From JBAWWY01 sp037144355 (GTDB lineage: Bacteria > Bacillota > Clostridia > Peptostreptococcales > Anaerovoracaceae), in NCBI GenBank assembly GCA_037144355.1, contig JBAWWY010000002.1, positions 75,160 through 139,159 on the forward strand: DNA of 64,000 bases, written 5' to 3'. The notes below the pieces were generated by a model, which had not been told where the DNA came from, did not search any database, and saw only the letters and a list, made by a program, of their open reading frames with translations. Position numbers and translations under genes: made by a program. The first letter of the stretch is position 1. Every line of letters begins with the position of its first letter. Shown here piece after piece: positions 52,899 to 60,932 of this stretch.

Positions 52899-53468
52899 AA
52901 ATCCTCCAATAATATCCGAAGGGAAATGAACTCCCAAATAAATTCTGCTGAACCCGATAAGAATTATCAAAAGTACAAGCAGACCTGTGGCAATATTAGC
53001 CAAAGGTCTGCTTTTTATTAAATATTTTCTTACGACTAAAATCATAATGGAAAAAAACATAAAACCGGTCATTGAGTGGCCGCTGGGAAAGCTATAACCG
53101 GTTACAGGCATCAACCAAGTAGCTTCCAAAGGGCGAGATATTTGAAAAATTGCCTTTAAAACTTCGTTCAAGACACTTGAGGCTATGCAAAAAAGTGATA
53201 CAGGCAATGCGAAAGTTTTTCTGGAATAGGGGATGGCCCACATAAAAAGGCAAAAGAAAACTATGCTCTGCCAACTGGCGGCATAGGTTGAGGCCTTCAT
53301 TATCAAAGTTAGAATAGGAGTCCTGATCTGATAAATACTAGACGATATTGTGGCGTCAATCGTCCAAACTCCATGGGATTTAAGGAAAATCCCGAGCAGT
53401 AGAAAAAAAAGGAGGGAAAATGTAATCGAAGCAAGCCTCCATTTATGCATTTTTATCCTCCCACTCAA
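52806..53468 (-). CDS. PAP2 family membrane phosphatase
   Basis: A 220-residue protein with about six helices and the complete lipid-phosphatase signature: KAIFQISRP (KX6RP), FPSGHSMTG and SRIYLGVHFPSD. It could dephosphorylate undecaprenyl-diphosphate or phosphatidylglycerol phosphate outside the membrane. It is third in the sdpR-sdpI-PAP2 operon with a 26-bp overlap, and its 3' 93 bp are antisense to the end of the upstream convergent gene. Confidence 0.92.
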   Translation of the reverse strand: MSGRIKMHKWRLASITFSLLFFLLLGIFLKSHGVWTIDATISSSIYQIRTPILTLIMKASTYAASWQSIVFFCLFMWAIPYSRKTFALPVSLFCIASSVLNEVLKAIFQISRPLEATWLMPVTGYSFPSGHSMTGFMFFSIMILVVRKYLIKSRPLANIATGLLVLLIILIGFSRIYLGVHFPSDIIGGFLVGFALALFFEPAADSLARKNIGYKRKTHA

Positions 53469-54132
53469 GCTTCTTGAAGATTAAGTATGAATAAACAAAT
53501 AAAAATACAATCAAAATCATCAGAGGAATAAACATGATGGCAAAACTTAAGGTTCCCTTGAATAATGCACTTATAAAAGCGAAGATGCCGGCGATTACAA
53601 AACCGTAAGAGCCAACGCGATGGGTTCTTCTCCAAACTGCCTCGCTGGCTAAAGTCCATGGCGTTCTTATGCCAAAGAAGTAATTATGTCTTACCTGGGA
53701 AAGCACATTCCCCATGATTATGAACAATATGCCCATTCCCAGTTTCATAAGGGTATCTACCGGCATATTGTAACCCATTGCCACAGCTGTTGTTATGAAA
53801 TAAACAGCAGAAATAAATATAACCAAGGAAAATACCACTAGTTCATATGCCCTTCCATGAAGCTGGTATGACTTTCTCTTGGGATCGATTTTCGGTATTA
53901 TGTAGAAAAGTCCCATAAAAATCAGCGGAAGGAACGCAAACAAGAAAACCATGGCTTTATTTGAATAAGCGTCAATATTTCCCGATACCCCCCAATGAGT
54001 AGGTATCAAATCAGGCAAAAAAGGATATATTGCAAAAGAAGATAGCCCTACTAACATGGAAAATACCCAAAGTAGCTTTGATGAAAGAAGCATTCTTTTA
54101 GAATTATCGGTTTTTTTGCTTTTATTATTCAT
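53443..54132 (-). CDS. sdpI: SdpI-family immunity-type membrane protein (DUF1648)
   Basis: A 229-residue protein starting at ATG 54132 with GGGAGGTGA eight bases upstream. The N-terminal DUF1648 motif LIPTHWGVSGNIDAYSNK and the C-terminal SdpI motif GIRTPWTLASEAVWRRTHRVG are intact, with about six helices. In Bacillus SdpI gives immunity to the SdpC killing peptide and signals to SdpR. It overlaps sdpR by 8 bp. No sdpC toxin gene is present in the window. Confidence 0.9.
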   Translation of the reverse strand: MNNKSKKTDNSKRMLLSSKLLWVFSMLVGLSSFAIYPFLPDLIPTHWGVSGNIDAYSNKAMVFLFAFLPLIFMGLFYIIPKIDPKRKSYQLHGRAYELVVFSLVIFISAVYFITTAVAMGYNMPVDTLMKLGMGILFIIMGNVLSQVRHNYFFGIRTPWTLASEAVWRRTHRVGSYGFVIAGIFAFISALFKGTLSFAIMFIPLMILIVFLFVYSYLIFKKLEWEDKNA

Positions 54133-54430
54133 GATCTTTTTCACCTCCCTTATCATTCAAATCATTTTCAATCTTTACATTCTTGAATTCAAAGAACCAT
54201 TGTACAGCTTCCTGGAATACCGTTGTATTGATTGAGTAGAAAATATTCTGACCACGCTTCTCCCTAAGCACAAGTTTGGCTTGAGCGAGAAGGTTCAAGT
54301 GATGGGTGATAGAAGGTTTGCTTATGTGAAAATGTTCCCAGATTTCACCGGGACAAAGATCTTCATCTTTGAGAAGCCGCAATATTTCTCTTCTCGTAGG
54401 GTCAGACAAGGCTTTAAAAACATCATTCAT
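54125..54430 (-). CDS. sdpR: SdpR-family ArsR-type repressor
   Basis: A 101-residue winged-helix repressor with FKALSDPTRREILRLLK and HISKPSITHHLNLLAQAKLV. It closely matches SdpR-type autorepressors. In Bacillus SdpR is sequestered at the membrane by ligand-bound SdpI. An inverted repeat AAATAC-5-GTATTT lies in its leader (54448-54464) and could be its operator. Confidence 0.9.
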   Translation of the reverse strand: MNDVFKALSDPTRREILRLLKDEDLCPGEIWEHFHISKPSITHHLNLLAQAKLVLREKRGQNIFYSINTTVFQEAVQWFFEFKNVKIENDLNDKGGEKDHE

Positions 54431-54447
54431 ACAATCTCTCCCACAGA

Positions 54448-54464
54448 AAATACATAGCGTATTT
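54448..54464 (-). promoter_or_regulatory. Candidate SdpR operator
   Basis: AAATAC (54448-54453) and GTATTT (54459-54464) form an inverted repeat 18 bp before the sdpR start codon. Autorepression by this family makes it a natural operator, but binding is inference. Confidence 0.4.
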
Positions 54465-54555
54465 CTTTCAATTCAACTTATTCAACTGATAAAAATACAA
54501 TTAGTTAATTATCTAAATATATTATACTAACCCTTCCATAAAACTGCAATATGTT

Positions 54556-54584
54556 TTGCAAAATTATAAATAATTATATATAAT
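54556..54584 (+). promoter_or_regulatory. Sigma-A promoter for plsC
   Basis: TTGCAA (54556-54561), a 17-bp spacer and TATAAT (54579-54584), 43 bp before the plsC start. Confidence 0.75.
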
Positions 54585-54627
54585 TTAGAAAATCGAGGCG
54601 TTGCTTTATTTTTCCATTGGAGGCACT

Positions 54628-55365
54628 ATGAAAAAACTGATAAAATCAATTGCATTTGCAGTTTGGATGTATGGGTTCATCTTTTACATGTGGGCTTATT
54701 ATACAAGGGTTAATAAATTGAGGGAAAAAGGCGATGTGGCGGAAGAAATCGAAGCAATTAGAAAACTGCAGCATAAATGGGGTATGGGCGTAACCAGCCA
54801 TTATAAATTGCATTTAAAAGTATCGGGTCTGGAAAAGATACCAACAGAACCTGTATTGTTTGTTTCAAATCATCAAAGCTATGCAGACATACCCATATTC
54901 GTGGCTGCTATTGACAGGCAGATCGGGTTCATTGCCAAAGTGGAGCTTTCAAGAATTCCACTTTTCGGAGACTGGATTAAAGCTGTAAGAAGCGTATTTA
55001 TAGACAGGGATGATCCGAGGGCGTCCCTCAGAGCCATTGAAGATGCGGTTGTCCTATTATCTAAAGGTTATACAATGGGAGTTTTTGCCGAGGGGACAAG
55101 AAGCCGCGGTCCAAATCTTCAAGAATTTAAAAAGGGAAGCTTGAGGGTTGCCGTAAAAGCAGGAGTTCCGGTAGTTCCGGTAGTTATCAGCGGTTCATAC
55201 AAATCATTTGAGGAAAAAGGATATCCGTGTCCATGCGAAGTGGATTTTGTTGTTTTGGATCCAATACAAACGCAGAACTTATCTAAAGCGGATGGCTCAA
55301 ACCTCGCTGAAGTGGTTGAAAAGATAATCGAGCTGAAACTTGGAGAATTACAGCTGAAAAAATAA
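54628..55365 (+). CDS. plsC: 1-acyl-sn-glycerol-3-phosphate acyltransferase
   Basis: A 245-residue acyltransferase from ATG 54628 (GGAGG five bases upstream; TTG 54601 is less likely). It has an N-terminal membrane helix, the catalytic HX4D motif NHQSYADIP, RSVFIDRD and FAEGTRSRG. It makes phosphatidic acid for phospholipid synthesis. It converges on aroK with a 12-bp gap. Confidence 0.94.
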   Translation: MKKLIKSIAFAVWMYGFIFYMWAYYTRVNKLREKGDVAEEIEAIRKLQHKWGMGVTSHYKLHLKVSGLEKIPTEPVLFVSNHQSYADIPIFVAAIDRQIGFIAKVELSRIPLFGDWIKAVRSVFIDRDDPRASLRAIEDAVVLLSKGYTMGVFAEGTRSRGPNLQEFKKGSLRVAVKAGVPVVPVVISGSYKSFEEKGYPCPCEVDFVVLDPIQTQNLSKADGSNLAEVVEKIIELKLGELQLKK

Positions 55366-55377
55366 TTGAGCTAAATA

Positions 55378-55917
55378 TTAAAGAACAACAGCTTTCTTGA
55401 TATAATTTGTATAGATATAATTTGCTATTTCTTCGGGATTTTTACCATCAATATTCACAACTGCAAAGGATGCTTCTACATAGGCATCTTTTCTTTTATC
55501 ATACAAACTGGCAAATTTTTCAAATCTTTCAACTTCATCCAGAATATCCAAAAATGCGAAGGGGCGATTTTCATCTTCCTTGACTCTCGCATAAAGAGTG
55601 TTGATATTCCCTTCCAGAAATATTGCAGAACCACTTGCCATGAGAACTTCCACATTGAGGGAATCGTGGATTATTCCTCCACCACAAGCGGCAATAAAAT
55701 GGTTTTTCTCAATCAGCGAATCTAAAAGTTTGCTTTCAAGATTTCGAAAGTGATGTTCTCCGCGCTTGATGAAAATCTCTCTGATTGGAGCACCATCTTC
55801 CTCTTCTATCAATTTATCCATGTCAACAAACTCGTAACCCGAAAGCTTTGCCAGTATTTCACCGATTGTTGATTTTCCAGAGCCCATAAAGCCAATTAAA
55901 AATATCTTATCTTTCAT
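55378..55917 (-). CDS. aroK: Shikimate kinase
   Basis: A 179-residue P-loop kinase from ATG 55917 (GGGGGAG upstream; TTG 55932 overlaps it). Walker A GFMGSGKSTIG, shikimate-binding FRNLES and the GGGII segment are present. It phosphorylates shikimate in the aromatic pathway; aroQ occurs at 29.8 kb. Confidence 0.95.
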   Translation of the reverse strand: MKDKIFLIGFMGSGKSTIGEILAKLSGYEFVDMDKLIEEEDGAPIREIFIKRGEHHFRNLESKLLDSLIEKNHFIAACGGGIIHDSLNVEVLMASGSAIFLEGNINTLYARVKEDENRPFAFLDILDEVERFEKFASLYDKRKDAYVEASFAVVNIDGKNPEEIANYIYTNYIKKAVVL

Positions 55918-55951
55918 TATACTCTCCCCCAAGAAGCCATAAAGGCATTGA

Positions 55952-55968
55952 AATCACTTAAAGTGATT
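55952..55968. promoter_or_regulatory. Palindrome upstream of aroK
   Basis: AATCACTT-A-AAGTGATT is a perfect 17-bp palindrome 35 bp before the aroK start in the divergent gap with the nucleotidyltransferase. It looks like an operator; the regulator is unknown. Confidence 0.45.
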
Positions 55969-56062
55969 GTAATCCCATACTATAAAATGTATATTGTAAG
56001 TGGACAATCCAATAACGATTATTAATTATCAATTATACTTATTCAAGCTGTACTTGTAAATA

Positions 56063-56095
56063 CATTACAATTTTGGTTAAAGCCCATTACAATTT
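56063..56095. repeat. Two CATTACAATTT direct repeats spaced two helical turns
   Basis: CATTACAATTT begins at 56063 and again at 56085, 22 bp apart, in the aroK-nucleotidyltransferase gap. Helical phasing suggests tandem binding of a regulator. No clear promoter was recognised in this gap. Confidence 0.45.
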
Positions 56096-56179
56096 ATTTA
56101 GAAAGCCCTTTTGAAACAAGTGTGTTGAAAGATTTGAATATTTTCTATTGTGAGAAAAGATAATGATGTGAGGTGCAAC

Positions 56180-57094
56180 ATGAAAAAACCAGTATTAGTA
56201 GTAATGGCGGCAGGGATGGGAAGCAGATATGGCGGCTTGAAGCAGATTGATCCAGTTGGACCAAGCGGAGAGGTTATTATCGACTATTCCATATACGATG
56301 GCATCTCGGCTGGATTCGAAAAAGTGATTTTTATCATAAAGGAAGAAATGCTTCAGGACTTCAAAGAAACCGTGGGCAAGAGGGTCTCAGGGCACATTGA
56401 AGTAGAGTATGTATTCCAGAATCTGAATGATATTCCCCAACCTTTCAAGGTTCCGGCAGATAGGATAAAACCATGGGGAACTTGCCATGCTGTGTGGAGC
56501 TGTAGAAATATAATCGATGGTCCGTTTGCGGTAATCAATGCCGATGATTTCTATGGAAAAGAAGCCTTCAAGGAGGTATACGAATTTCTAAGCAAGGATC
56601 CCGAGGAAAAAGAAAACCATCATTGCATGGTGGGATATAATATTGAGAATACTTTAACTGACAATGGCCACGTGGCCAGAGGCGTTTGCGAAACATCGGC
56701 GGATGGCTATCTTTTAAAGATAGTTGAAAGACTAAGAATTGAAAAAATAGACAATAAAATCCAATATACCGAAGATGGAGAAGAATTTGGAGAAATTAAA
56801 GAAGGAACAACGGTTTCCATGAATCTTTGGGGATATAAAAAGAGCATAATCGACGAAATCGACAAAGGGTTCAGGCTCTTTTTAGAAAAATTGCCGGAAA
56901 AAGATCCGCTGAAAGCGGAATACTTTCTACCGGCGGTTGTTGAAGAATTGTTACAAGCCAAGAAAGCGGAATTCAAAGTCTTGAATTCAAAGGACAAATG
57001 GTTTGGAGTTACATATAAGGAAGACAAGCCAATGGTTGTAGGAGCAATAAGGGAAATGGTGGATAAAAAAATATATCCTGCCAAATTATTCTAA
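56180..57094 (+). CDS. Sugar-phosphate-type nucleotidyltransferase
   Basis: A 304-residue protein from ATG 56180 (GAGGTG upstream). The N-terminal MAAGMGSRYGGLKQ corresponds to the nucleotide-binding GxGTR motif of NTP transferases, and INADDFYG holds the metal Asp. The C-terminal third differs from UTP-glucose or glucose-1-phosphate enzymes, so the sugar is unknown. No sugar pathway genes are adjacent. Confidence 0.87.
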   Translation: MKKPVLVVMAAGMGSRYGGLKQIDPVGPSGEVIIDYSIYDGISAGFEKVIFIIKEEMLQDFKETVGKRVSGHIEVEYVFQNLNDIPQPFKVPADRIKPWGTCHAVWSCRNIIDGPFAVINADDFYGKEAFKEVYEFLSKDPEEKENHHCMVGYNIENTLTDNGHVARGVCETSADGYLLKIVERLRIEKIDNKIQYTEDGEEFGEIKEGTTVSMNLWGYKKSIIDEIDKGFRLFLEKLPEKDPLKAEYFLPAVVEELLQAKKAEFKVLNSKDKWFGVTYKEDKPMVVGAIREMVDKKIYPAKLF

Positions 57095-57164
57095 ATACAA
57101 GACAATCAGGATATTGGTTTATAATAAAAGCAATTTGACTGCAATTAAAATGGAGGTATGTAAA

Positions 57165-58805
57165 ATGTCTGAAAAAGGTATTAAATATGCGAGGTCGTTT
57201 AAGGAACAGTTTACAGTTCGTGGAATGTTTTGGGGAATAATTGGATCTGCAGTTATTACAACAAGCTCCATGTATGTTGCTCTTAAAATGGGTGCCTTGC
57301 CTTGGCCAACCATATTTGTTGCAGTAGCTTCAATGGGAATCCTCAAGCTTATGGGAAACACCAACATCAATGAAATAAATGTCACCCATACTGCCATGTC
57401 CGCAGGGGCAATGGTAGCTGGAGGTGTGGCTTTCACAATACCTGGAATCTATATGTTGGATAAAACAGCCATTGTTGGAAATGTACAACTTCTAACAGTT
57501 ACCATTGGTGGAGTTGTTTTGGGATTGATATTCACTGCGCTAATACGCAAATACTTTGTTGTCACTCAGGCTTTGCCTTACCCAATGGGGATTGCAGCGG
57601 CGGAAACTCTTATCGCCGGTGATGAAGGGGGAAAAAAGGCATTGCTCCTTGGTTCAACAATGGTGGTTATAGCAATATTTGTGACAATCAGAGATTGGTT
57701 CAAGATTATACCACAGGCAGTTTTCAACCAGACGTTGCTGGCAAAGGGAATACCTTTTGGAGTTTGGCTGGCACCAATGGCTGTTGCCATAGGATATATA
57801 ATCGGACCGCTTTTTACGGGGGTGTGGTTTCTGGGAGCGCTTATTGGATTCTTCGGGATAAATATGGCCGGAGTGTCATTCGGATTCTTTGCCGACCTTC
57901 CATCCGCCGAGGCATTTAGACAAAGCCTGGGTATAGGAGTAATGGTTGGAACGGGAATAGGCATATTGATCAAAGGGATTTTGCCAAAAGCCAAGGAAAT
58001 ATATGGACCCATGTTTAAAAAAGGCATGGCAAAGGATGGAATTATCAATTTCAGATGGGCGCCCATAGTCCTTGTAATTCTTGCATTTGTTTTTACGTTT
58101 ATATTGAAAATGGGAATTGTGGCAAGTATTATAACAATTCTCGGGGTATGGATCACAACATCCATGTCAGCCCAAATTGTAGGGCAGACTGGGATAAATC
58201 CAATGGAAATATTCGGGATAATTGTTTTACTAGTAGCTAAATTTGCAACTAGCATTGGACAACTGGAAGCATTCTTTGTTGCCGGGGTAGTCGCTGTGGC
58301 CTGCGGACTCACTGGAGATATTCTCAACGACTTTAAATCCGGATACATTTTAAAATCCGATCCAAAAGCTCAATGGCTTGCCCAGGGGATCGGTGGATTA
58401 GTGGGAGCCTTTGTGTCGGTTGTTGTATTGCTGGTGATGGTCAAGGCTTATGGCACGATGGGACCAAACACCCCAATGCCAGCTCCACAGGCGGCGGCAG
58501 TTGCAGCAATGGTTGGGGGGATTCCAGACATGACTGGGTTCACAATCGGACTGATTATGGGGGCAATCTTGTATGTGGTCAATGTTCCAGTGATGACTTT
58601 GGGAATAGGAATTTATCTTCCCATGTTCATATCGTTGACAGTAGCATTAGGAGGACTAGTTAGATTGATAGTGAATATTGCAGCACCGAACTTCTCAAAA
58701 AAGGACACCGGAACGATTATCGCGGCTGGGCTTTTAGGTGGAGAAGGGATAGCAGGAGTTGTGATAGCAATAATAATGGTAATAATTGGAGTTCAAGCAA
58801 AATAG
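57165..58805 (+). CDS. OPT family oligopeptide/metal-chelate transporter
   Basis: A 546-residue membrane protein of the OPT superfamily with about fourteen helices, starting at ATG 57165 after GGAGGT. Segments such as ALPYPMGIAAAETLIAGDEGG, AQIVGQTGINPMEIFG and FVAGVVAVACGLTGDILNDFKSGYIL are typical. Bacterial OPT proteins import peptides or metal chelates with protons or sodium. A P1 peptidase follows after 23 bp, favouring a peptide substrate. Confidence 0.9.
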   Translation: MSEKGIKYARSFKEQFTVRGMFWGIIGSAVITTSSMYVALKMGALPWPTIFVAVASMGILKLMGNTNINEINVTHTAMSAGAMVAGGVAFTIPGIYMLDKTAIVGNVQLLTVTIGGVVLGLIFTALIRKYFVVTQALPYPMGIAAAETLIAGDEGGKKALLLGSTMVVIAIFVTIRDWFKIIPQAVFNQTLLAKGIPFGVWLAPMAVAIGYIIGPLFTGVWFLGALIGFFGINMAGVSFGFFADLPSAEAFRQSLGIGVMVGTGIGILIKGILPKAKEIYGPMFKKGMAKDGIINFRWAPIVLVILAFVFTFILKMGIVASIITILGVWITTSMSAQIVGQTGINPMEIFGIIVLLVAKFATSIGQLEAFFVAGVVAVACGLTGDILNDFKSGYILKSDPKAQWLAQGIGGLVGAFVSVVVLLVMVKAYGTMGPNTPMPAPQAAAVAAMVGGIPDMTGFTIGLIMGAILYVVNVPVMTLGIGIYLPMFISLTVALGGLVRLIVNIAAPNFSKKDTGTIIAAGLLGGEGIAGVVIAIIMVIIGVQAK

Positions 58806-58828
58806 TAAATATTTATAAGAGGGCAATG

Positions 58829-59809
58829 ATGATAGAAATAAACATTTCTGAAATAGAGGGGTTTAAGATTGGCCAAGCCCAGGATGAGCTTGGCGCCACA
58901 GGATGCAGCGTTGTAATATGTGAAAAAGGTGCAAGCGCTGGAGTTGACGTCAGAGGTGGCGCTCCAGCTTCCAGGGAGACCGAACTTCTAAAGCCGGTAA
59001 ACCTGGTTGAACAGATTCATGCAGTTATGCTCAGCGGTGGAAGCGCCTATGGACTCGACGCATGTTCGGGAGCGATGCAGTTCCTAGAAGAGCATGGAAT
59101 CGGTTTCGATGTGCAAGTAGCGGTTGTTCCAATTGTATGTGGAGCCGCGCTTTTCGATTTGATCGTAGGTGACCCAAAGGCCAGACCTGACAAGGAGATG
59201 GGATACAAGGCATGCCTGAATGCATCAAACGAACCTCCATCTGAGGGAAATATAGGGGCAGGAACAGGTGCGGCAGTTGGCAAGTTTTTTGGAACAGATA
59301 GAATGATGAAAAGCGGGTTAGGCACTTTTGCCCTGCAGGTTGGGGAATTAAAGGTTGGCGCAATAGTTGCTGTAAATGCCCTTGGCAATGTAATAGATAT
59401 TGACACTGGAAACTTCATAGCTGGTTTGTTAAGCGAGGACAAGAGTGAAATAGTCTCAACAGAGCAAGCAATGTATGATCAATATGAAAGCGAGACTAAT
59501 ATATTCAGCGGCAATACAACAATCGGGATTATTGTAACAAACGCAAATCTTACAAAATCACAGGCAAACAAGATTGCATCAATAGCACACAACGGACTGG
59601 CCAGGGCTATCAGACCTGTTCATACAATGTTCGACGGGGACACGGTATTCGTAATGGCCTCGGGAGGAGTTTCAGCAATGCCGGATGCGGTTGGAAGCCT
59701 AGCATCACAAGTTATGGCCAAGGCTATCAATAAAGCAGCCCTATCTGCTGTTCCTGCTTATGGATTGAAAGGCGCAATTGACTTTAAAAAGAAAAACTTG
59801 CAAAGGTAA
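58829..59809 (+). CDS. P1 (DmpA/S58) family aminopeptidase
   Basis: A 326-residue member of the self-processing P1 peptidase family, starting at ATG 58829 (58826 is also possible). The family motif region MLSGGSAYGLDACSG, GNIGAGTGAAVGK and SGNTTIGIIVTNANL are present; the Thr of NTT is the likely cleavage nucleophile where some members have Ser. Relatives release N-terminal residues, including D- or beta-amino acids, from short peptides. Pairing with an OPT importer suggests uptake then hydrolysis. Confidence 0.9.
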   Translation: MIEINISEIEGFKIGQAQDELGATGCSVVICEKGASAGVDVRGGAPASRETELLKPVNLVEQIHAVMLSGGSAYGLDACSGAMQFLEEHGIGFDVQVAVVPIVCGAALFDLIVGDPKARPDKEMGYKACLNASNEPPSEGNIGAGTGAAVGKFFGTDRMMKSGLGTFALQVGELKVGAIVAVNALGNVIDIDTGNFIAGLLSEDKSEIVSTEQAMYDQYESETNIFSGNTTIGIIVTNANLTKSQANKIASIAHNGLARAIRPVHTMFDGDTVFVMASGGVSAMPDAVGSLASQVMAKAINKAALSAVPAYGLKGAIDFKKKNLQR

Positions 59810-59825
59810 TACCTTGTGCTATAAT
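59798..59825 (+). promoter_or_regulatory. Promoter of the rpsF-ssb-rpsR operon
   Basis: TTGCAA (59798-59803), a 16-bp spacer and TATAAT (59820-59825) preceded by TGC (extended -10). The -35 overlaps the end of the peptidase gene. Confidence 0.8.
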
Positions 59826-59842
59826 AGAAAGGCATTAATATG

Positions 59843-59886
59843 CTCTCTGTCCCATTTCGAGATGGGACCATTTAGTCCACGGGGAG
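59843..59886 (+). promoter_or_regulatory. Structured rpsF leader, possible S6:S18 autoregulatory element
   Basis: In the RNA, CUCUCUG (59843-59849) can pair with CGGGGAG (59880-59886, containing part of the ribosome site), enclosing a hairpin UCCCAU/AUGGGA (59850-59855/59862-59867) and the single-stranded CCAUUUAGUCCA. An S6:S18-binding leader is known before rpsF in many bacteria. Fold and function are inferred. Confidence 0.5.
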
Positions 59887-59895
59887 GTGAATAGA

Positions 59896-60183
59896 ATGAC
59901 TAATTATGAATTGATGTTTGTTATTGAGTCTGCTTTAGACGATGAAAAGAAACAAGCTGCAATCGAACTTGTAAAAGAAGTTGTTGCCGCAGATGGTGAA
60001 ATTGTAAAAGTAGATGTTTGGGGAAACAGAAAGCTCGCATATCCGATTAACAAGAAGAATGAAGGGTACTACGTTGTAGTAACTTTCCAGGCTAATCCAG
60101 GATTGCCAAAAGAGCTTGACAGAAAACTAAAAATTTCAGACAGCGTTATTAGGCACATCATTATCAATAAAGATGAAAAATAA
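59896..60183 (+). CDS. rpsF: 30S ribosomal protein S6
   Basis: A 95-residue S6 starting at ATG 59896 after GGGGAGGTGA. TNYELMFVIES and WGNRKLAYPINKKNEGYYVV are family motifs. It pairs with S18 (rpsR) on the 30S platform; the two flank ssb in the usual operon. Confidence 0.96.
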   Translation: MTNYELMFVIESALDDEKKQAAIELVKEVVAADGEIVKVDVWGNRKLAYPINKKNEGYYVVVTFQANPGLPKELDRKLKISDSVIRHIIINKDEK

Positions 60184-60198
60184 GACGGCGGTGATGAA

Positions 60199-60612
60199 AT
60201 GAATTCAGTTGTACTAATCGGAAGACTTACAAAAGATCCAGAAATAAGATACATCCCAGGCAGCCAGACTGCTGTGGCAAATTTTTCAATTGCCGTTGAT
60301 AGGCCGTTTTCAAAAGAAAAAAAGACGGATTTCTTCAACATAGTGGTATTTGGAAAACCTGCTGAAAACTGTGGAAGCTACCTTGTTAAAGGAAGACTTG
60401 TTGGGATTCAAGGAAGAATACAAAACGACACCTTCGACAAGAAGGACGGAACAAAAGGATATAAAACGGATATCGTCGCTGAAAGAGTCGAATTCCTGGA
60501 ATGGGGAGACAAACAGAACAAGGAACACACACAGTCCAATGGTTCTATAGACAACCCACAAATTCCTGATGGATTTCAGGCCTTAGATGATGATGATGAT
60601 ATCCCATTCTAA
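60199..60612 (+). CDS. ssb: Single-stranded DNA-binding protein
   Basis: A 137-residue SSB with an OB fold (MNSVVLIGRLTKDPEIRY, FFNIVVFGKPAENC) and the acidic tip DDDDDIPF that recruits repair and replication partners. It lies between rpsF and rpsR. Confidence 0.97.
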   Translation: MNSVVLIGRLTKDPEIRYIPGSQTAVANFSIAVDRPFSKEKKTDFFNIVVFGKPAENCGSYLVKGRLVGIQGRIQNDTFDKKDGTKGYKTDIVAERVEFLEWGDKQNKEHTQSNGSIDNPQIPDGFQALDDDDDIPF

Positions 60613-60635
60613 ATTTAAAAAAGGAGGGGAAAACC

Positions 60636-60866
60636 ATGCTGGATAAAAGACGCGGTATGAGAAAAAAGAAAGTTTGTCAGTTCTGTACTGATAAAACTGA
60701 AACAATAGATTATAAGGATTATAACAAGCTTGGCCGATACATTACTGAAAGAGGCAAAATTCTTCCAAAGAGAATTACTGGAACTTGCGCGATTCATCAA
60801 AGAGAAGTGACAAGAGCCATAAAAAGAGCTAGAATAGTTGCCTTACTACCTTTTACAACAGATTGA
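60636..60866 (+). CDS. rpsR: 30S ribosomal protein S18
   Basis: A 76-residue S18 with KKVCQFC, IDYKDYNKLGRYITERGKILPKRITGTC and HQREVTRAIKRAR. Two Cys near the N-terminus (VCQFC) and one in TGTC could bind zinc, as in some C+ ribosomal protein forms. AAAGGAGG precedes the ATG, and a terminator follows. Confidence 0.97.
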   Translation: MLDKRRGMRKKKVCQFCTDKTETIDYKDYNKLGRYITERGKILPKRITGTCAIHQREVTRAIKRARIVALLPFTTD

Positions 60867-60885
60867 TTTCAGAAAATGATATATG

Positions 60886-60917
60886 AAAGAAGCGAGTAAT
60901 CGCTTCTTTATTTTTTG
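60886..60917 (+). terminator. Rho-independent terminator after rpsR
   Basis: AAAGAAGCGA (60886-60895) and TCGCTTCTTT (60900-60909) form a perfect stem with a GTAA loop, followed by TATTTTTTG. The downstream yybS gene starts 16 bp later. Confidence 0.9.
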
Positions 60918-60932
60918 ACTAGGAGAAAATAA

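Noticed and set aside
57578..58348. Open frame of 256 codons antisense to the OPT gene
   Set aside because: Shadow of a hydrophobic gene; no motifs or ribosome site.
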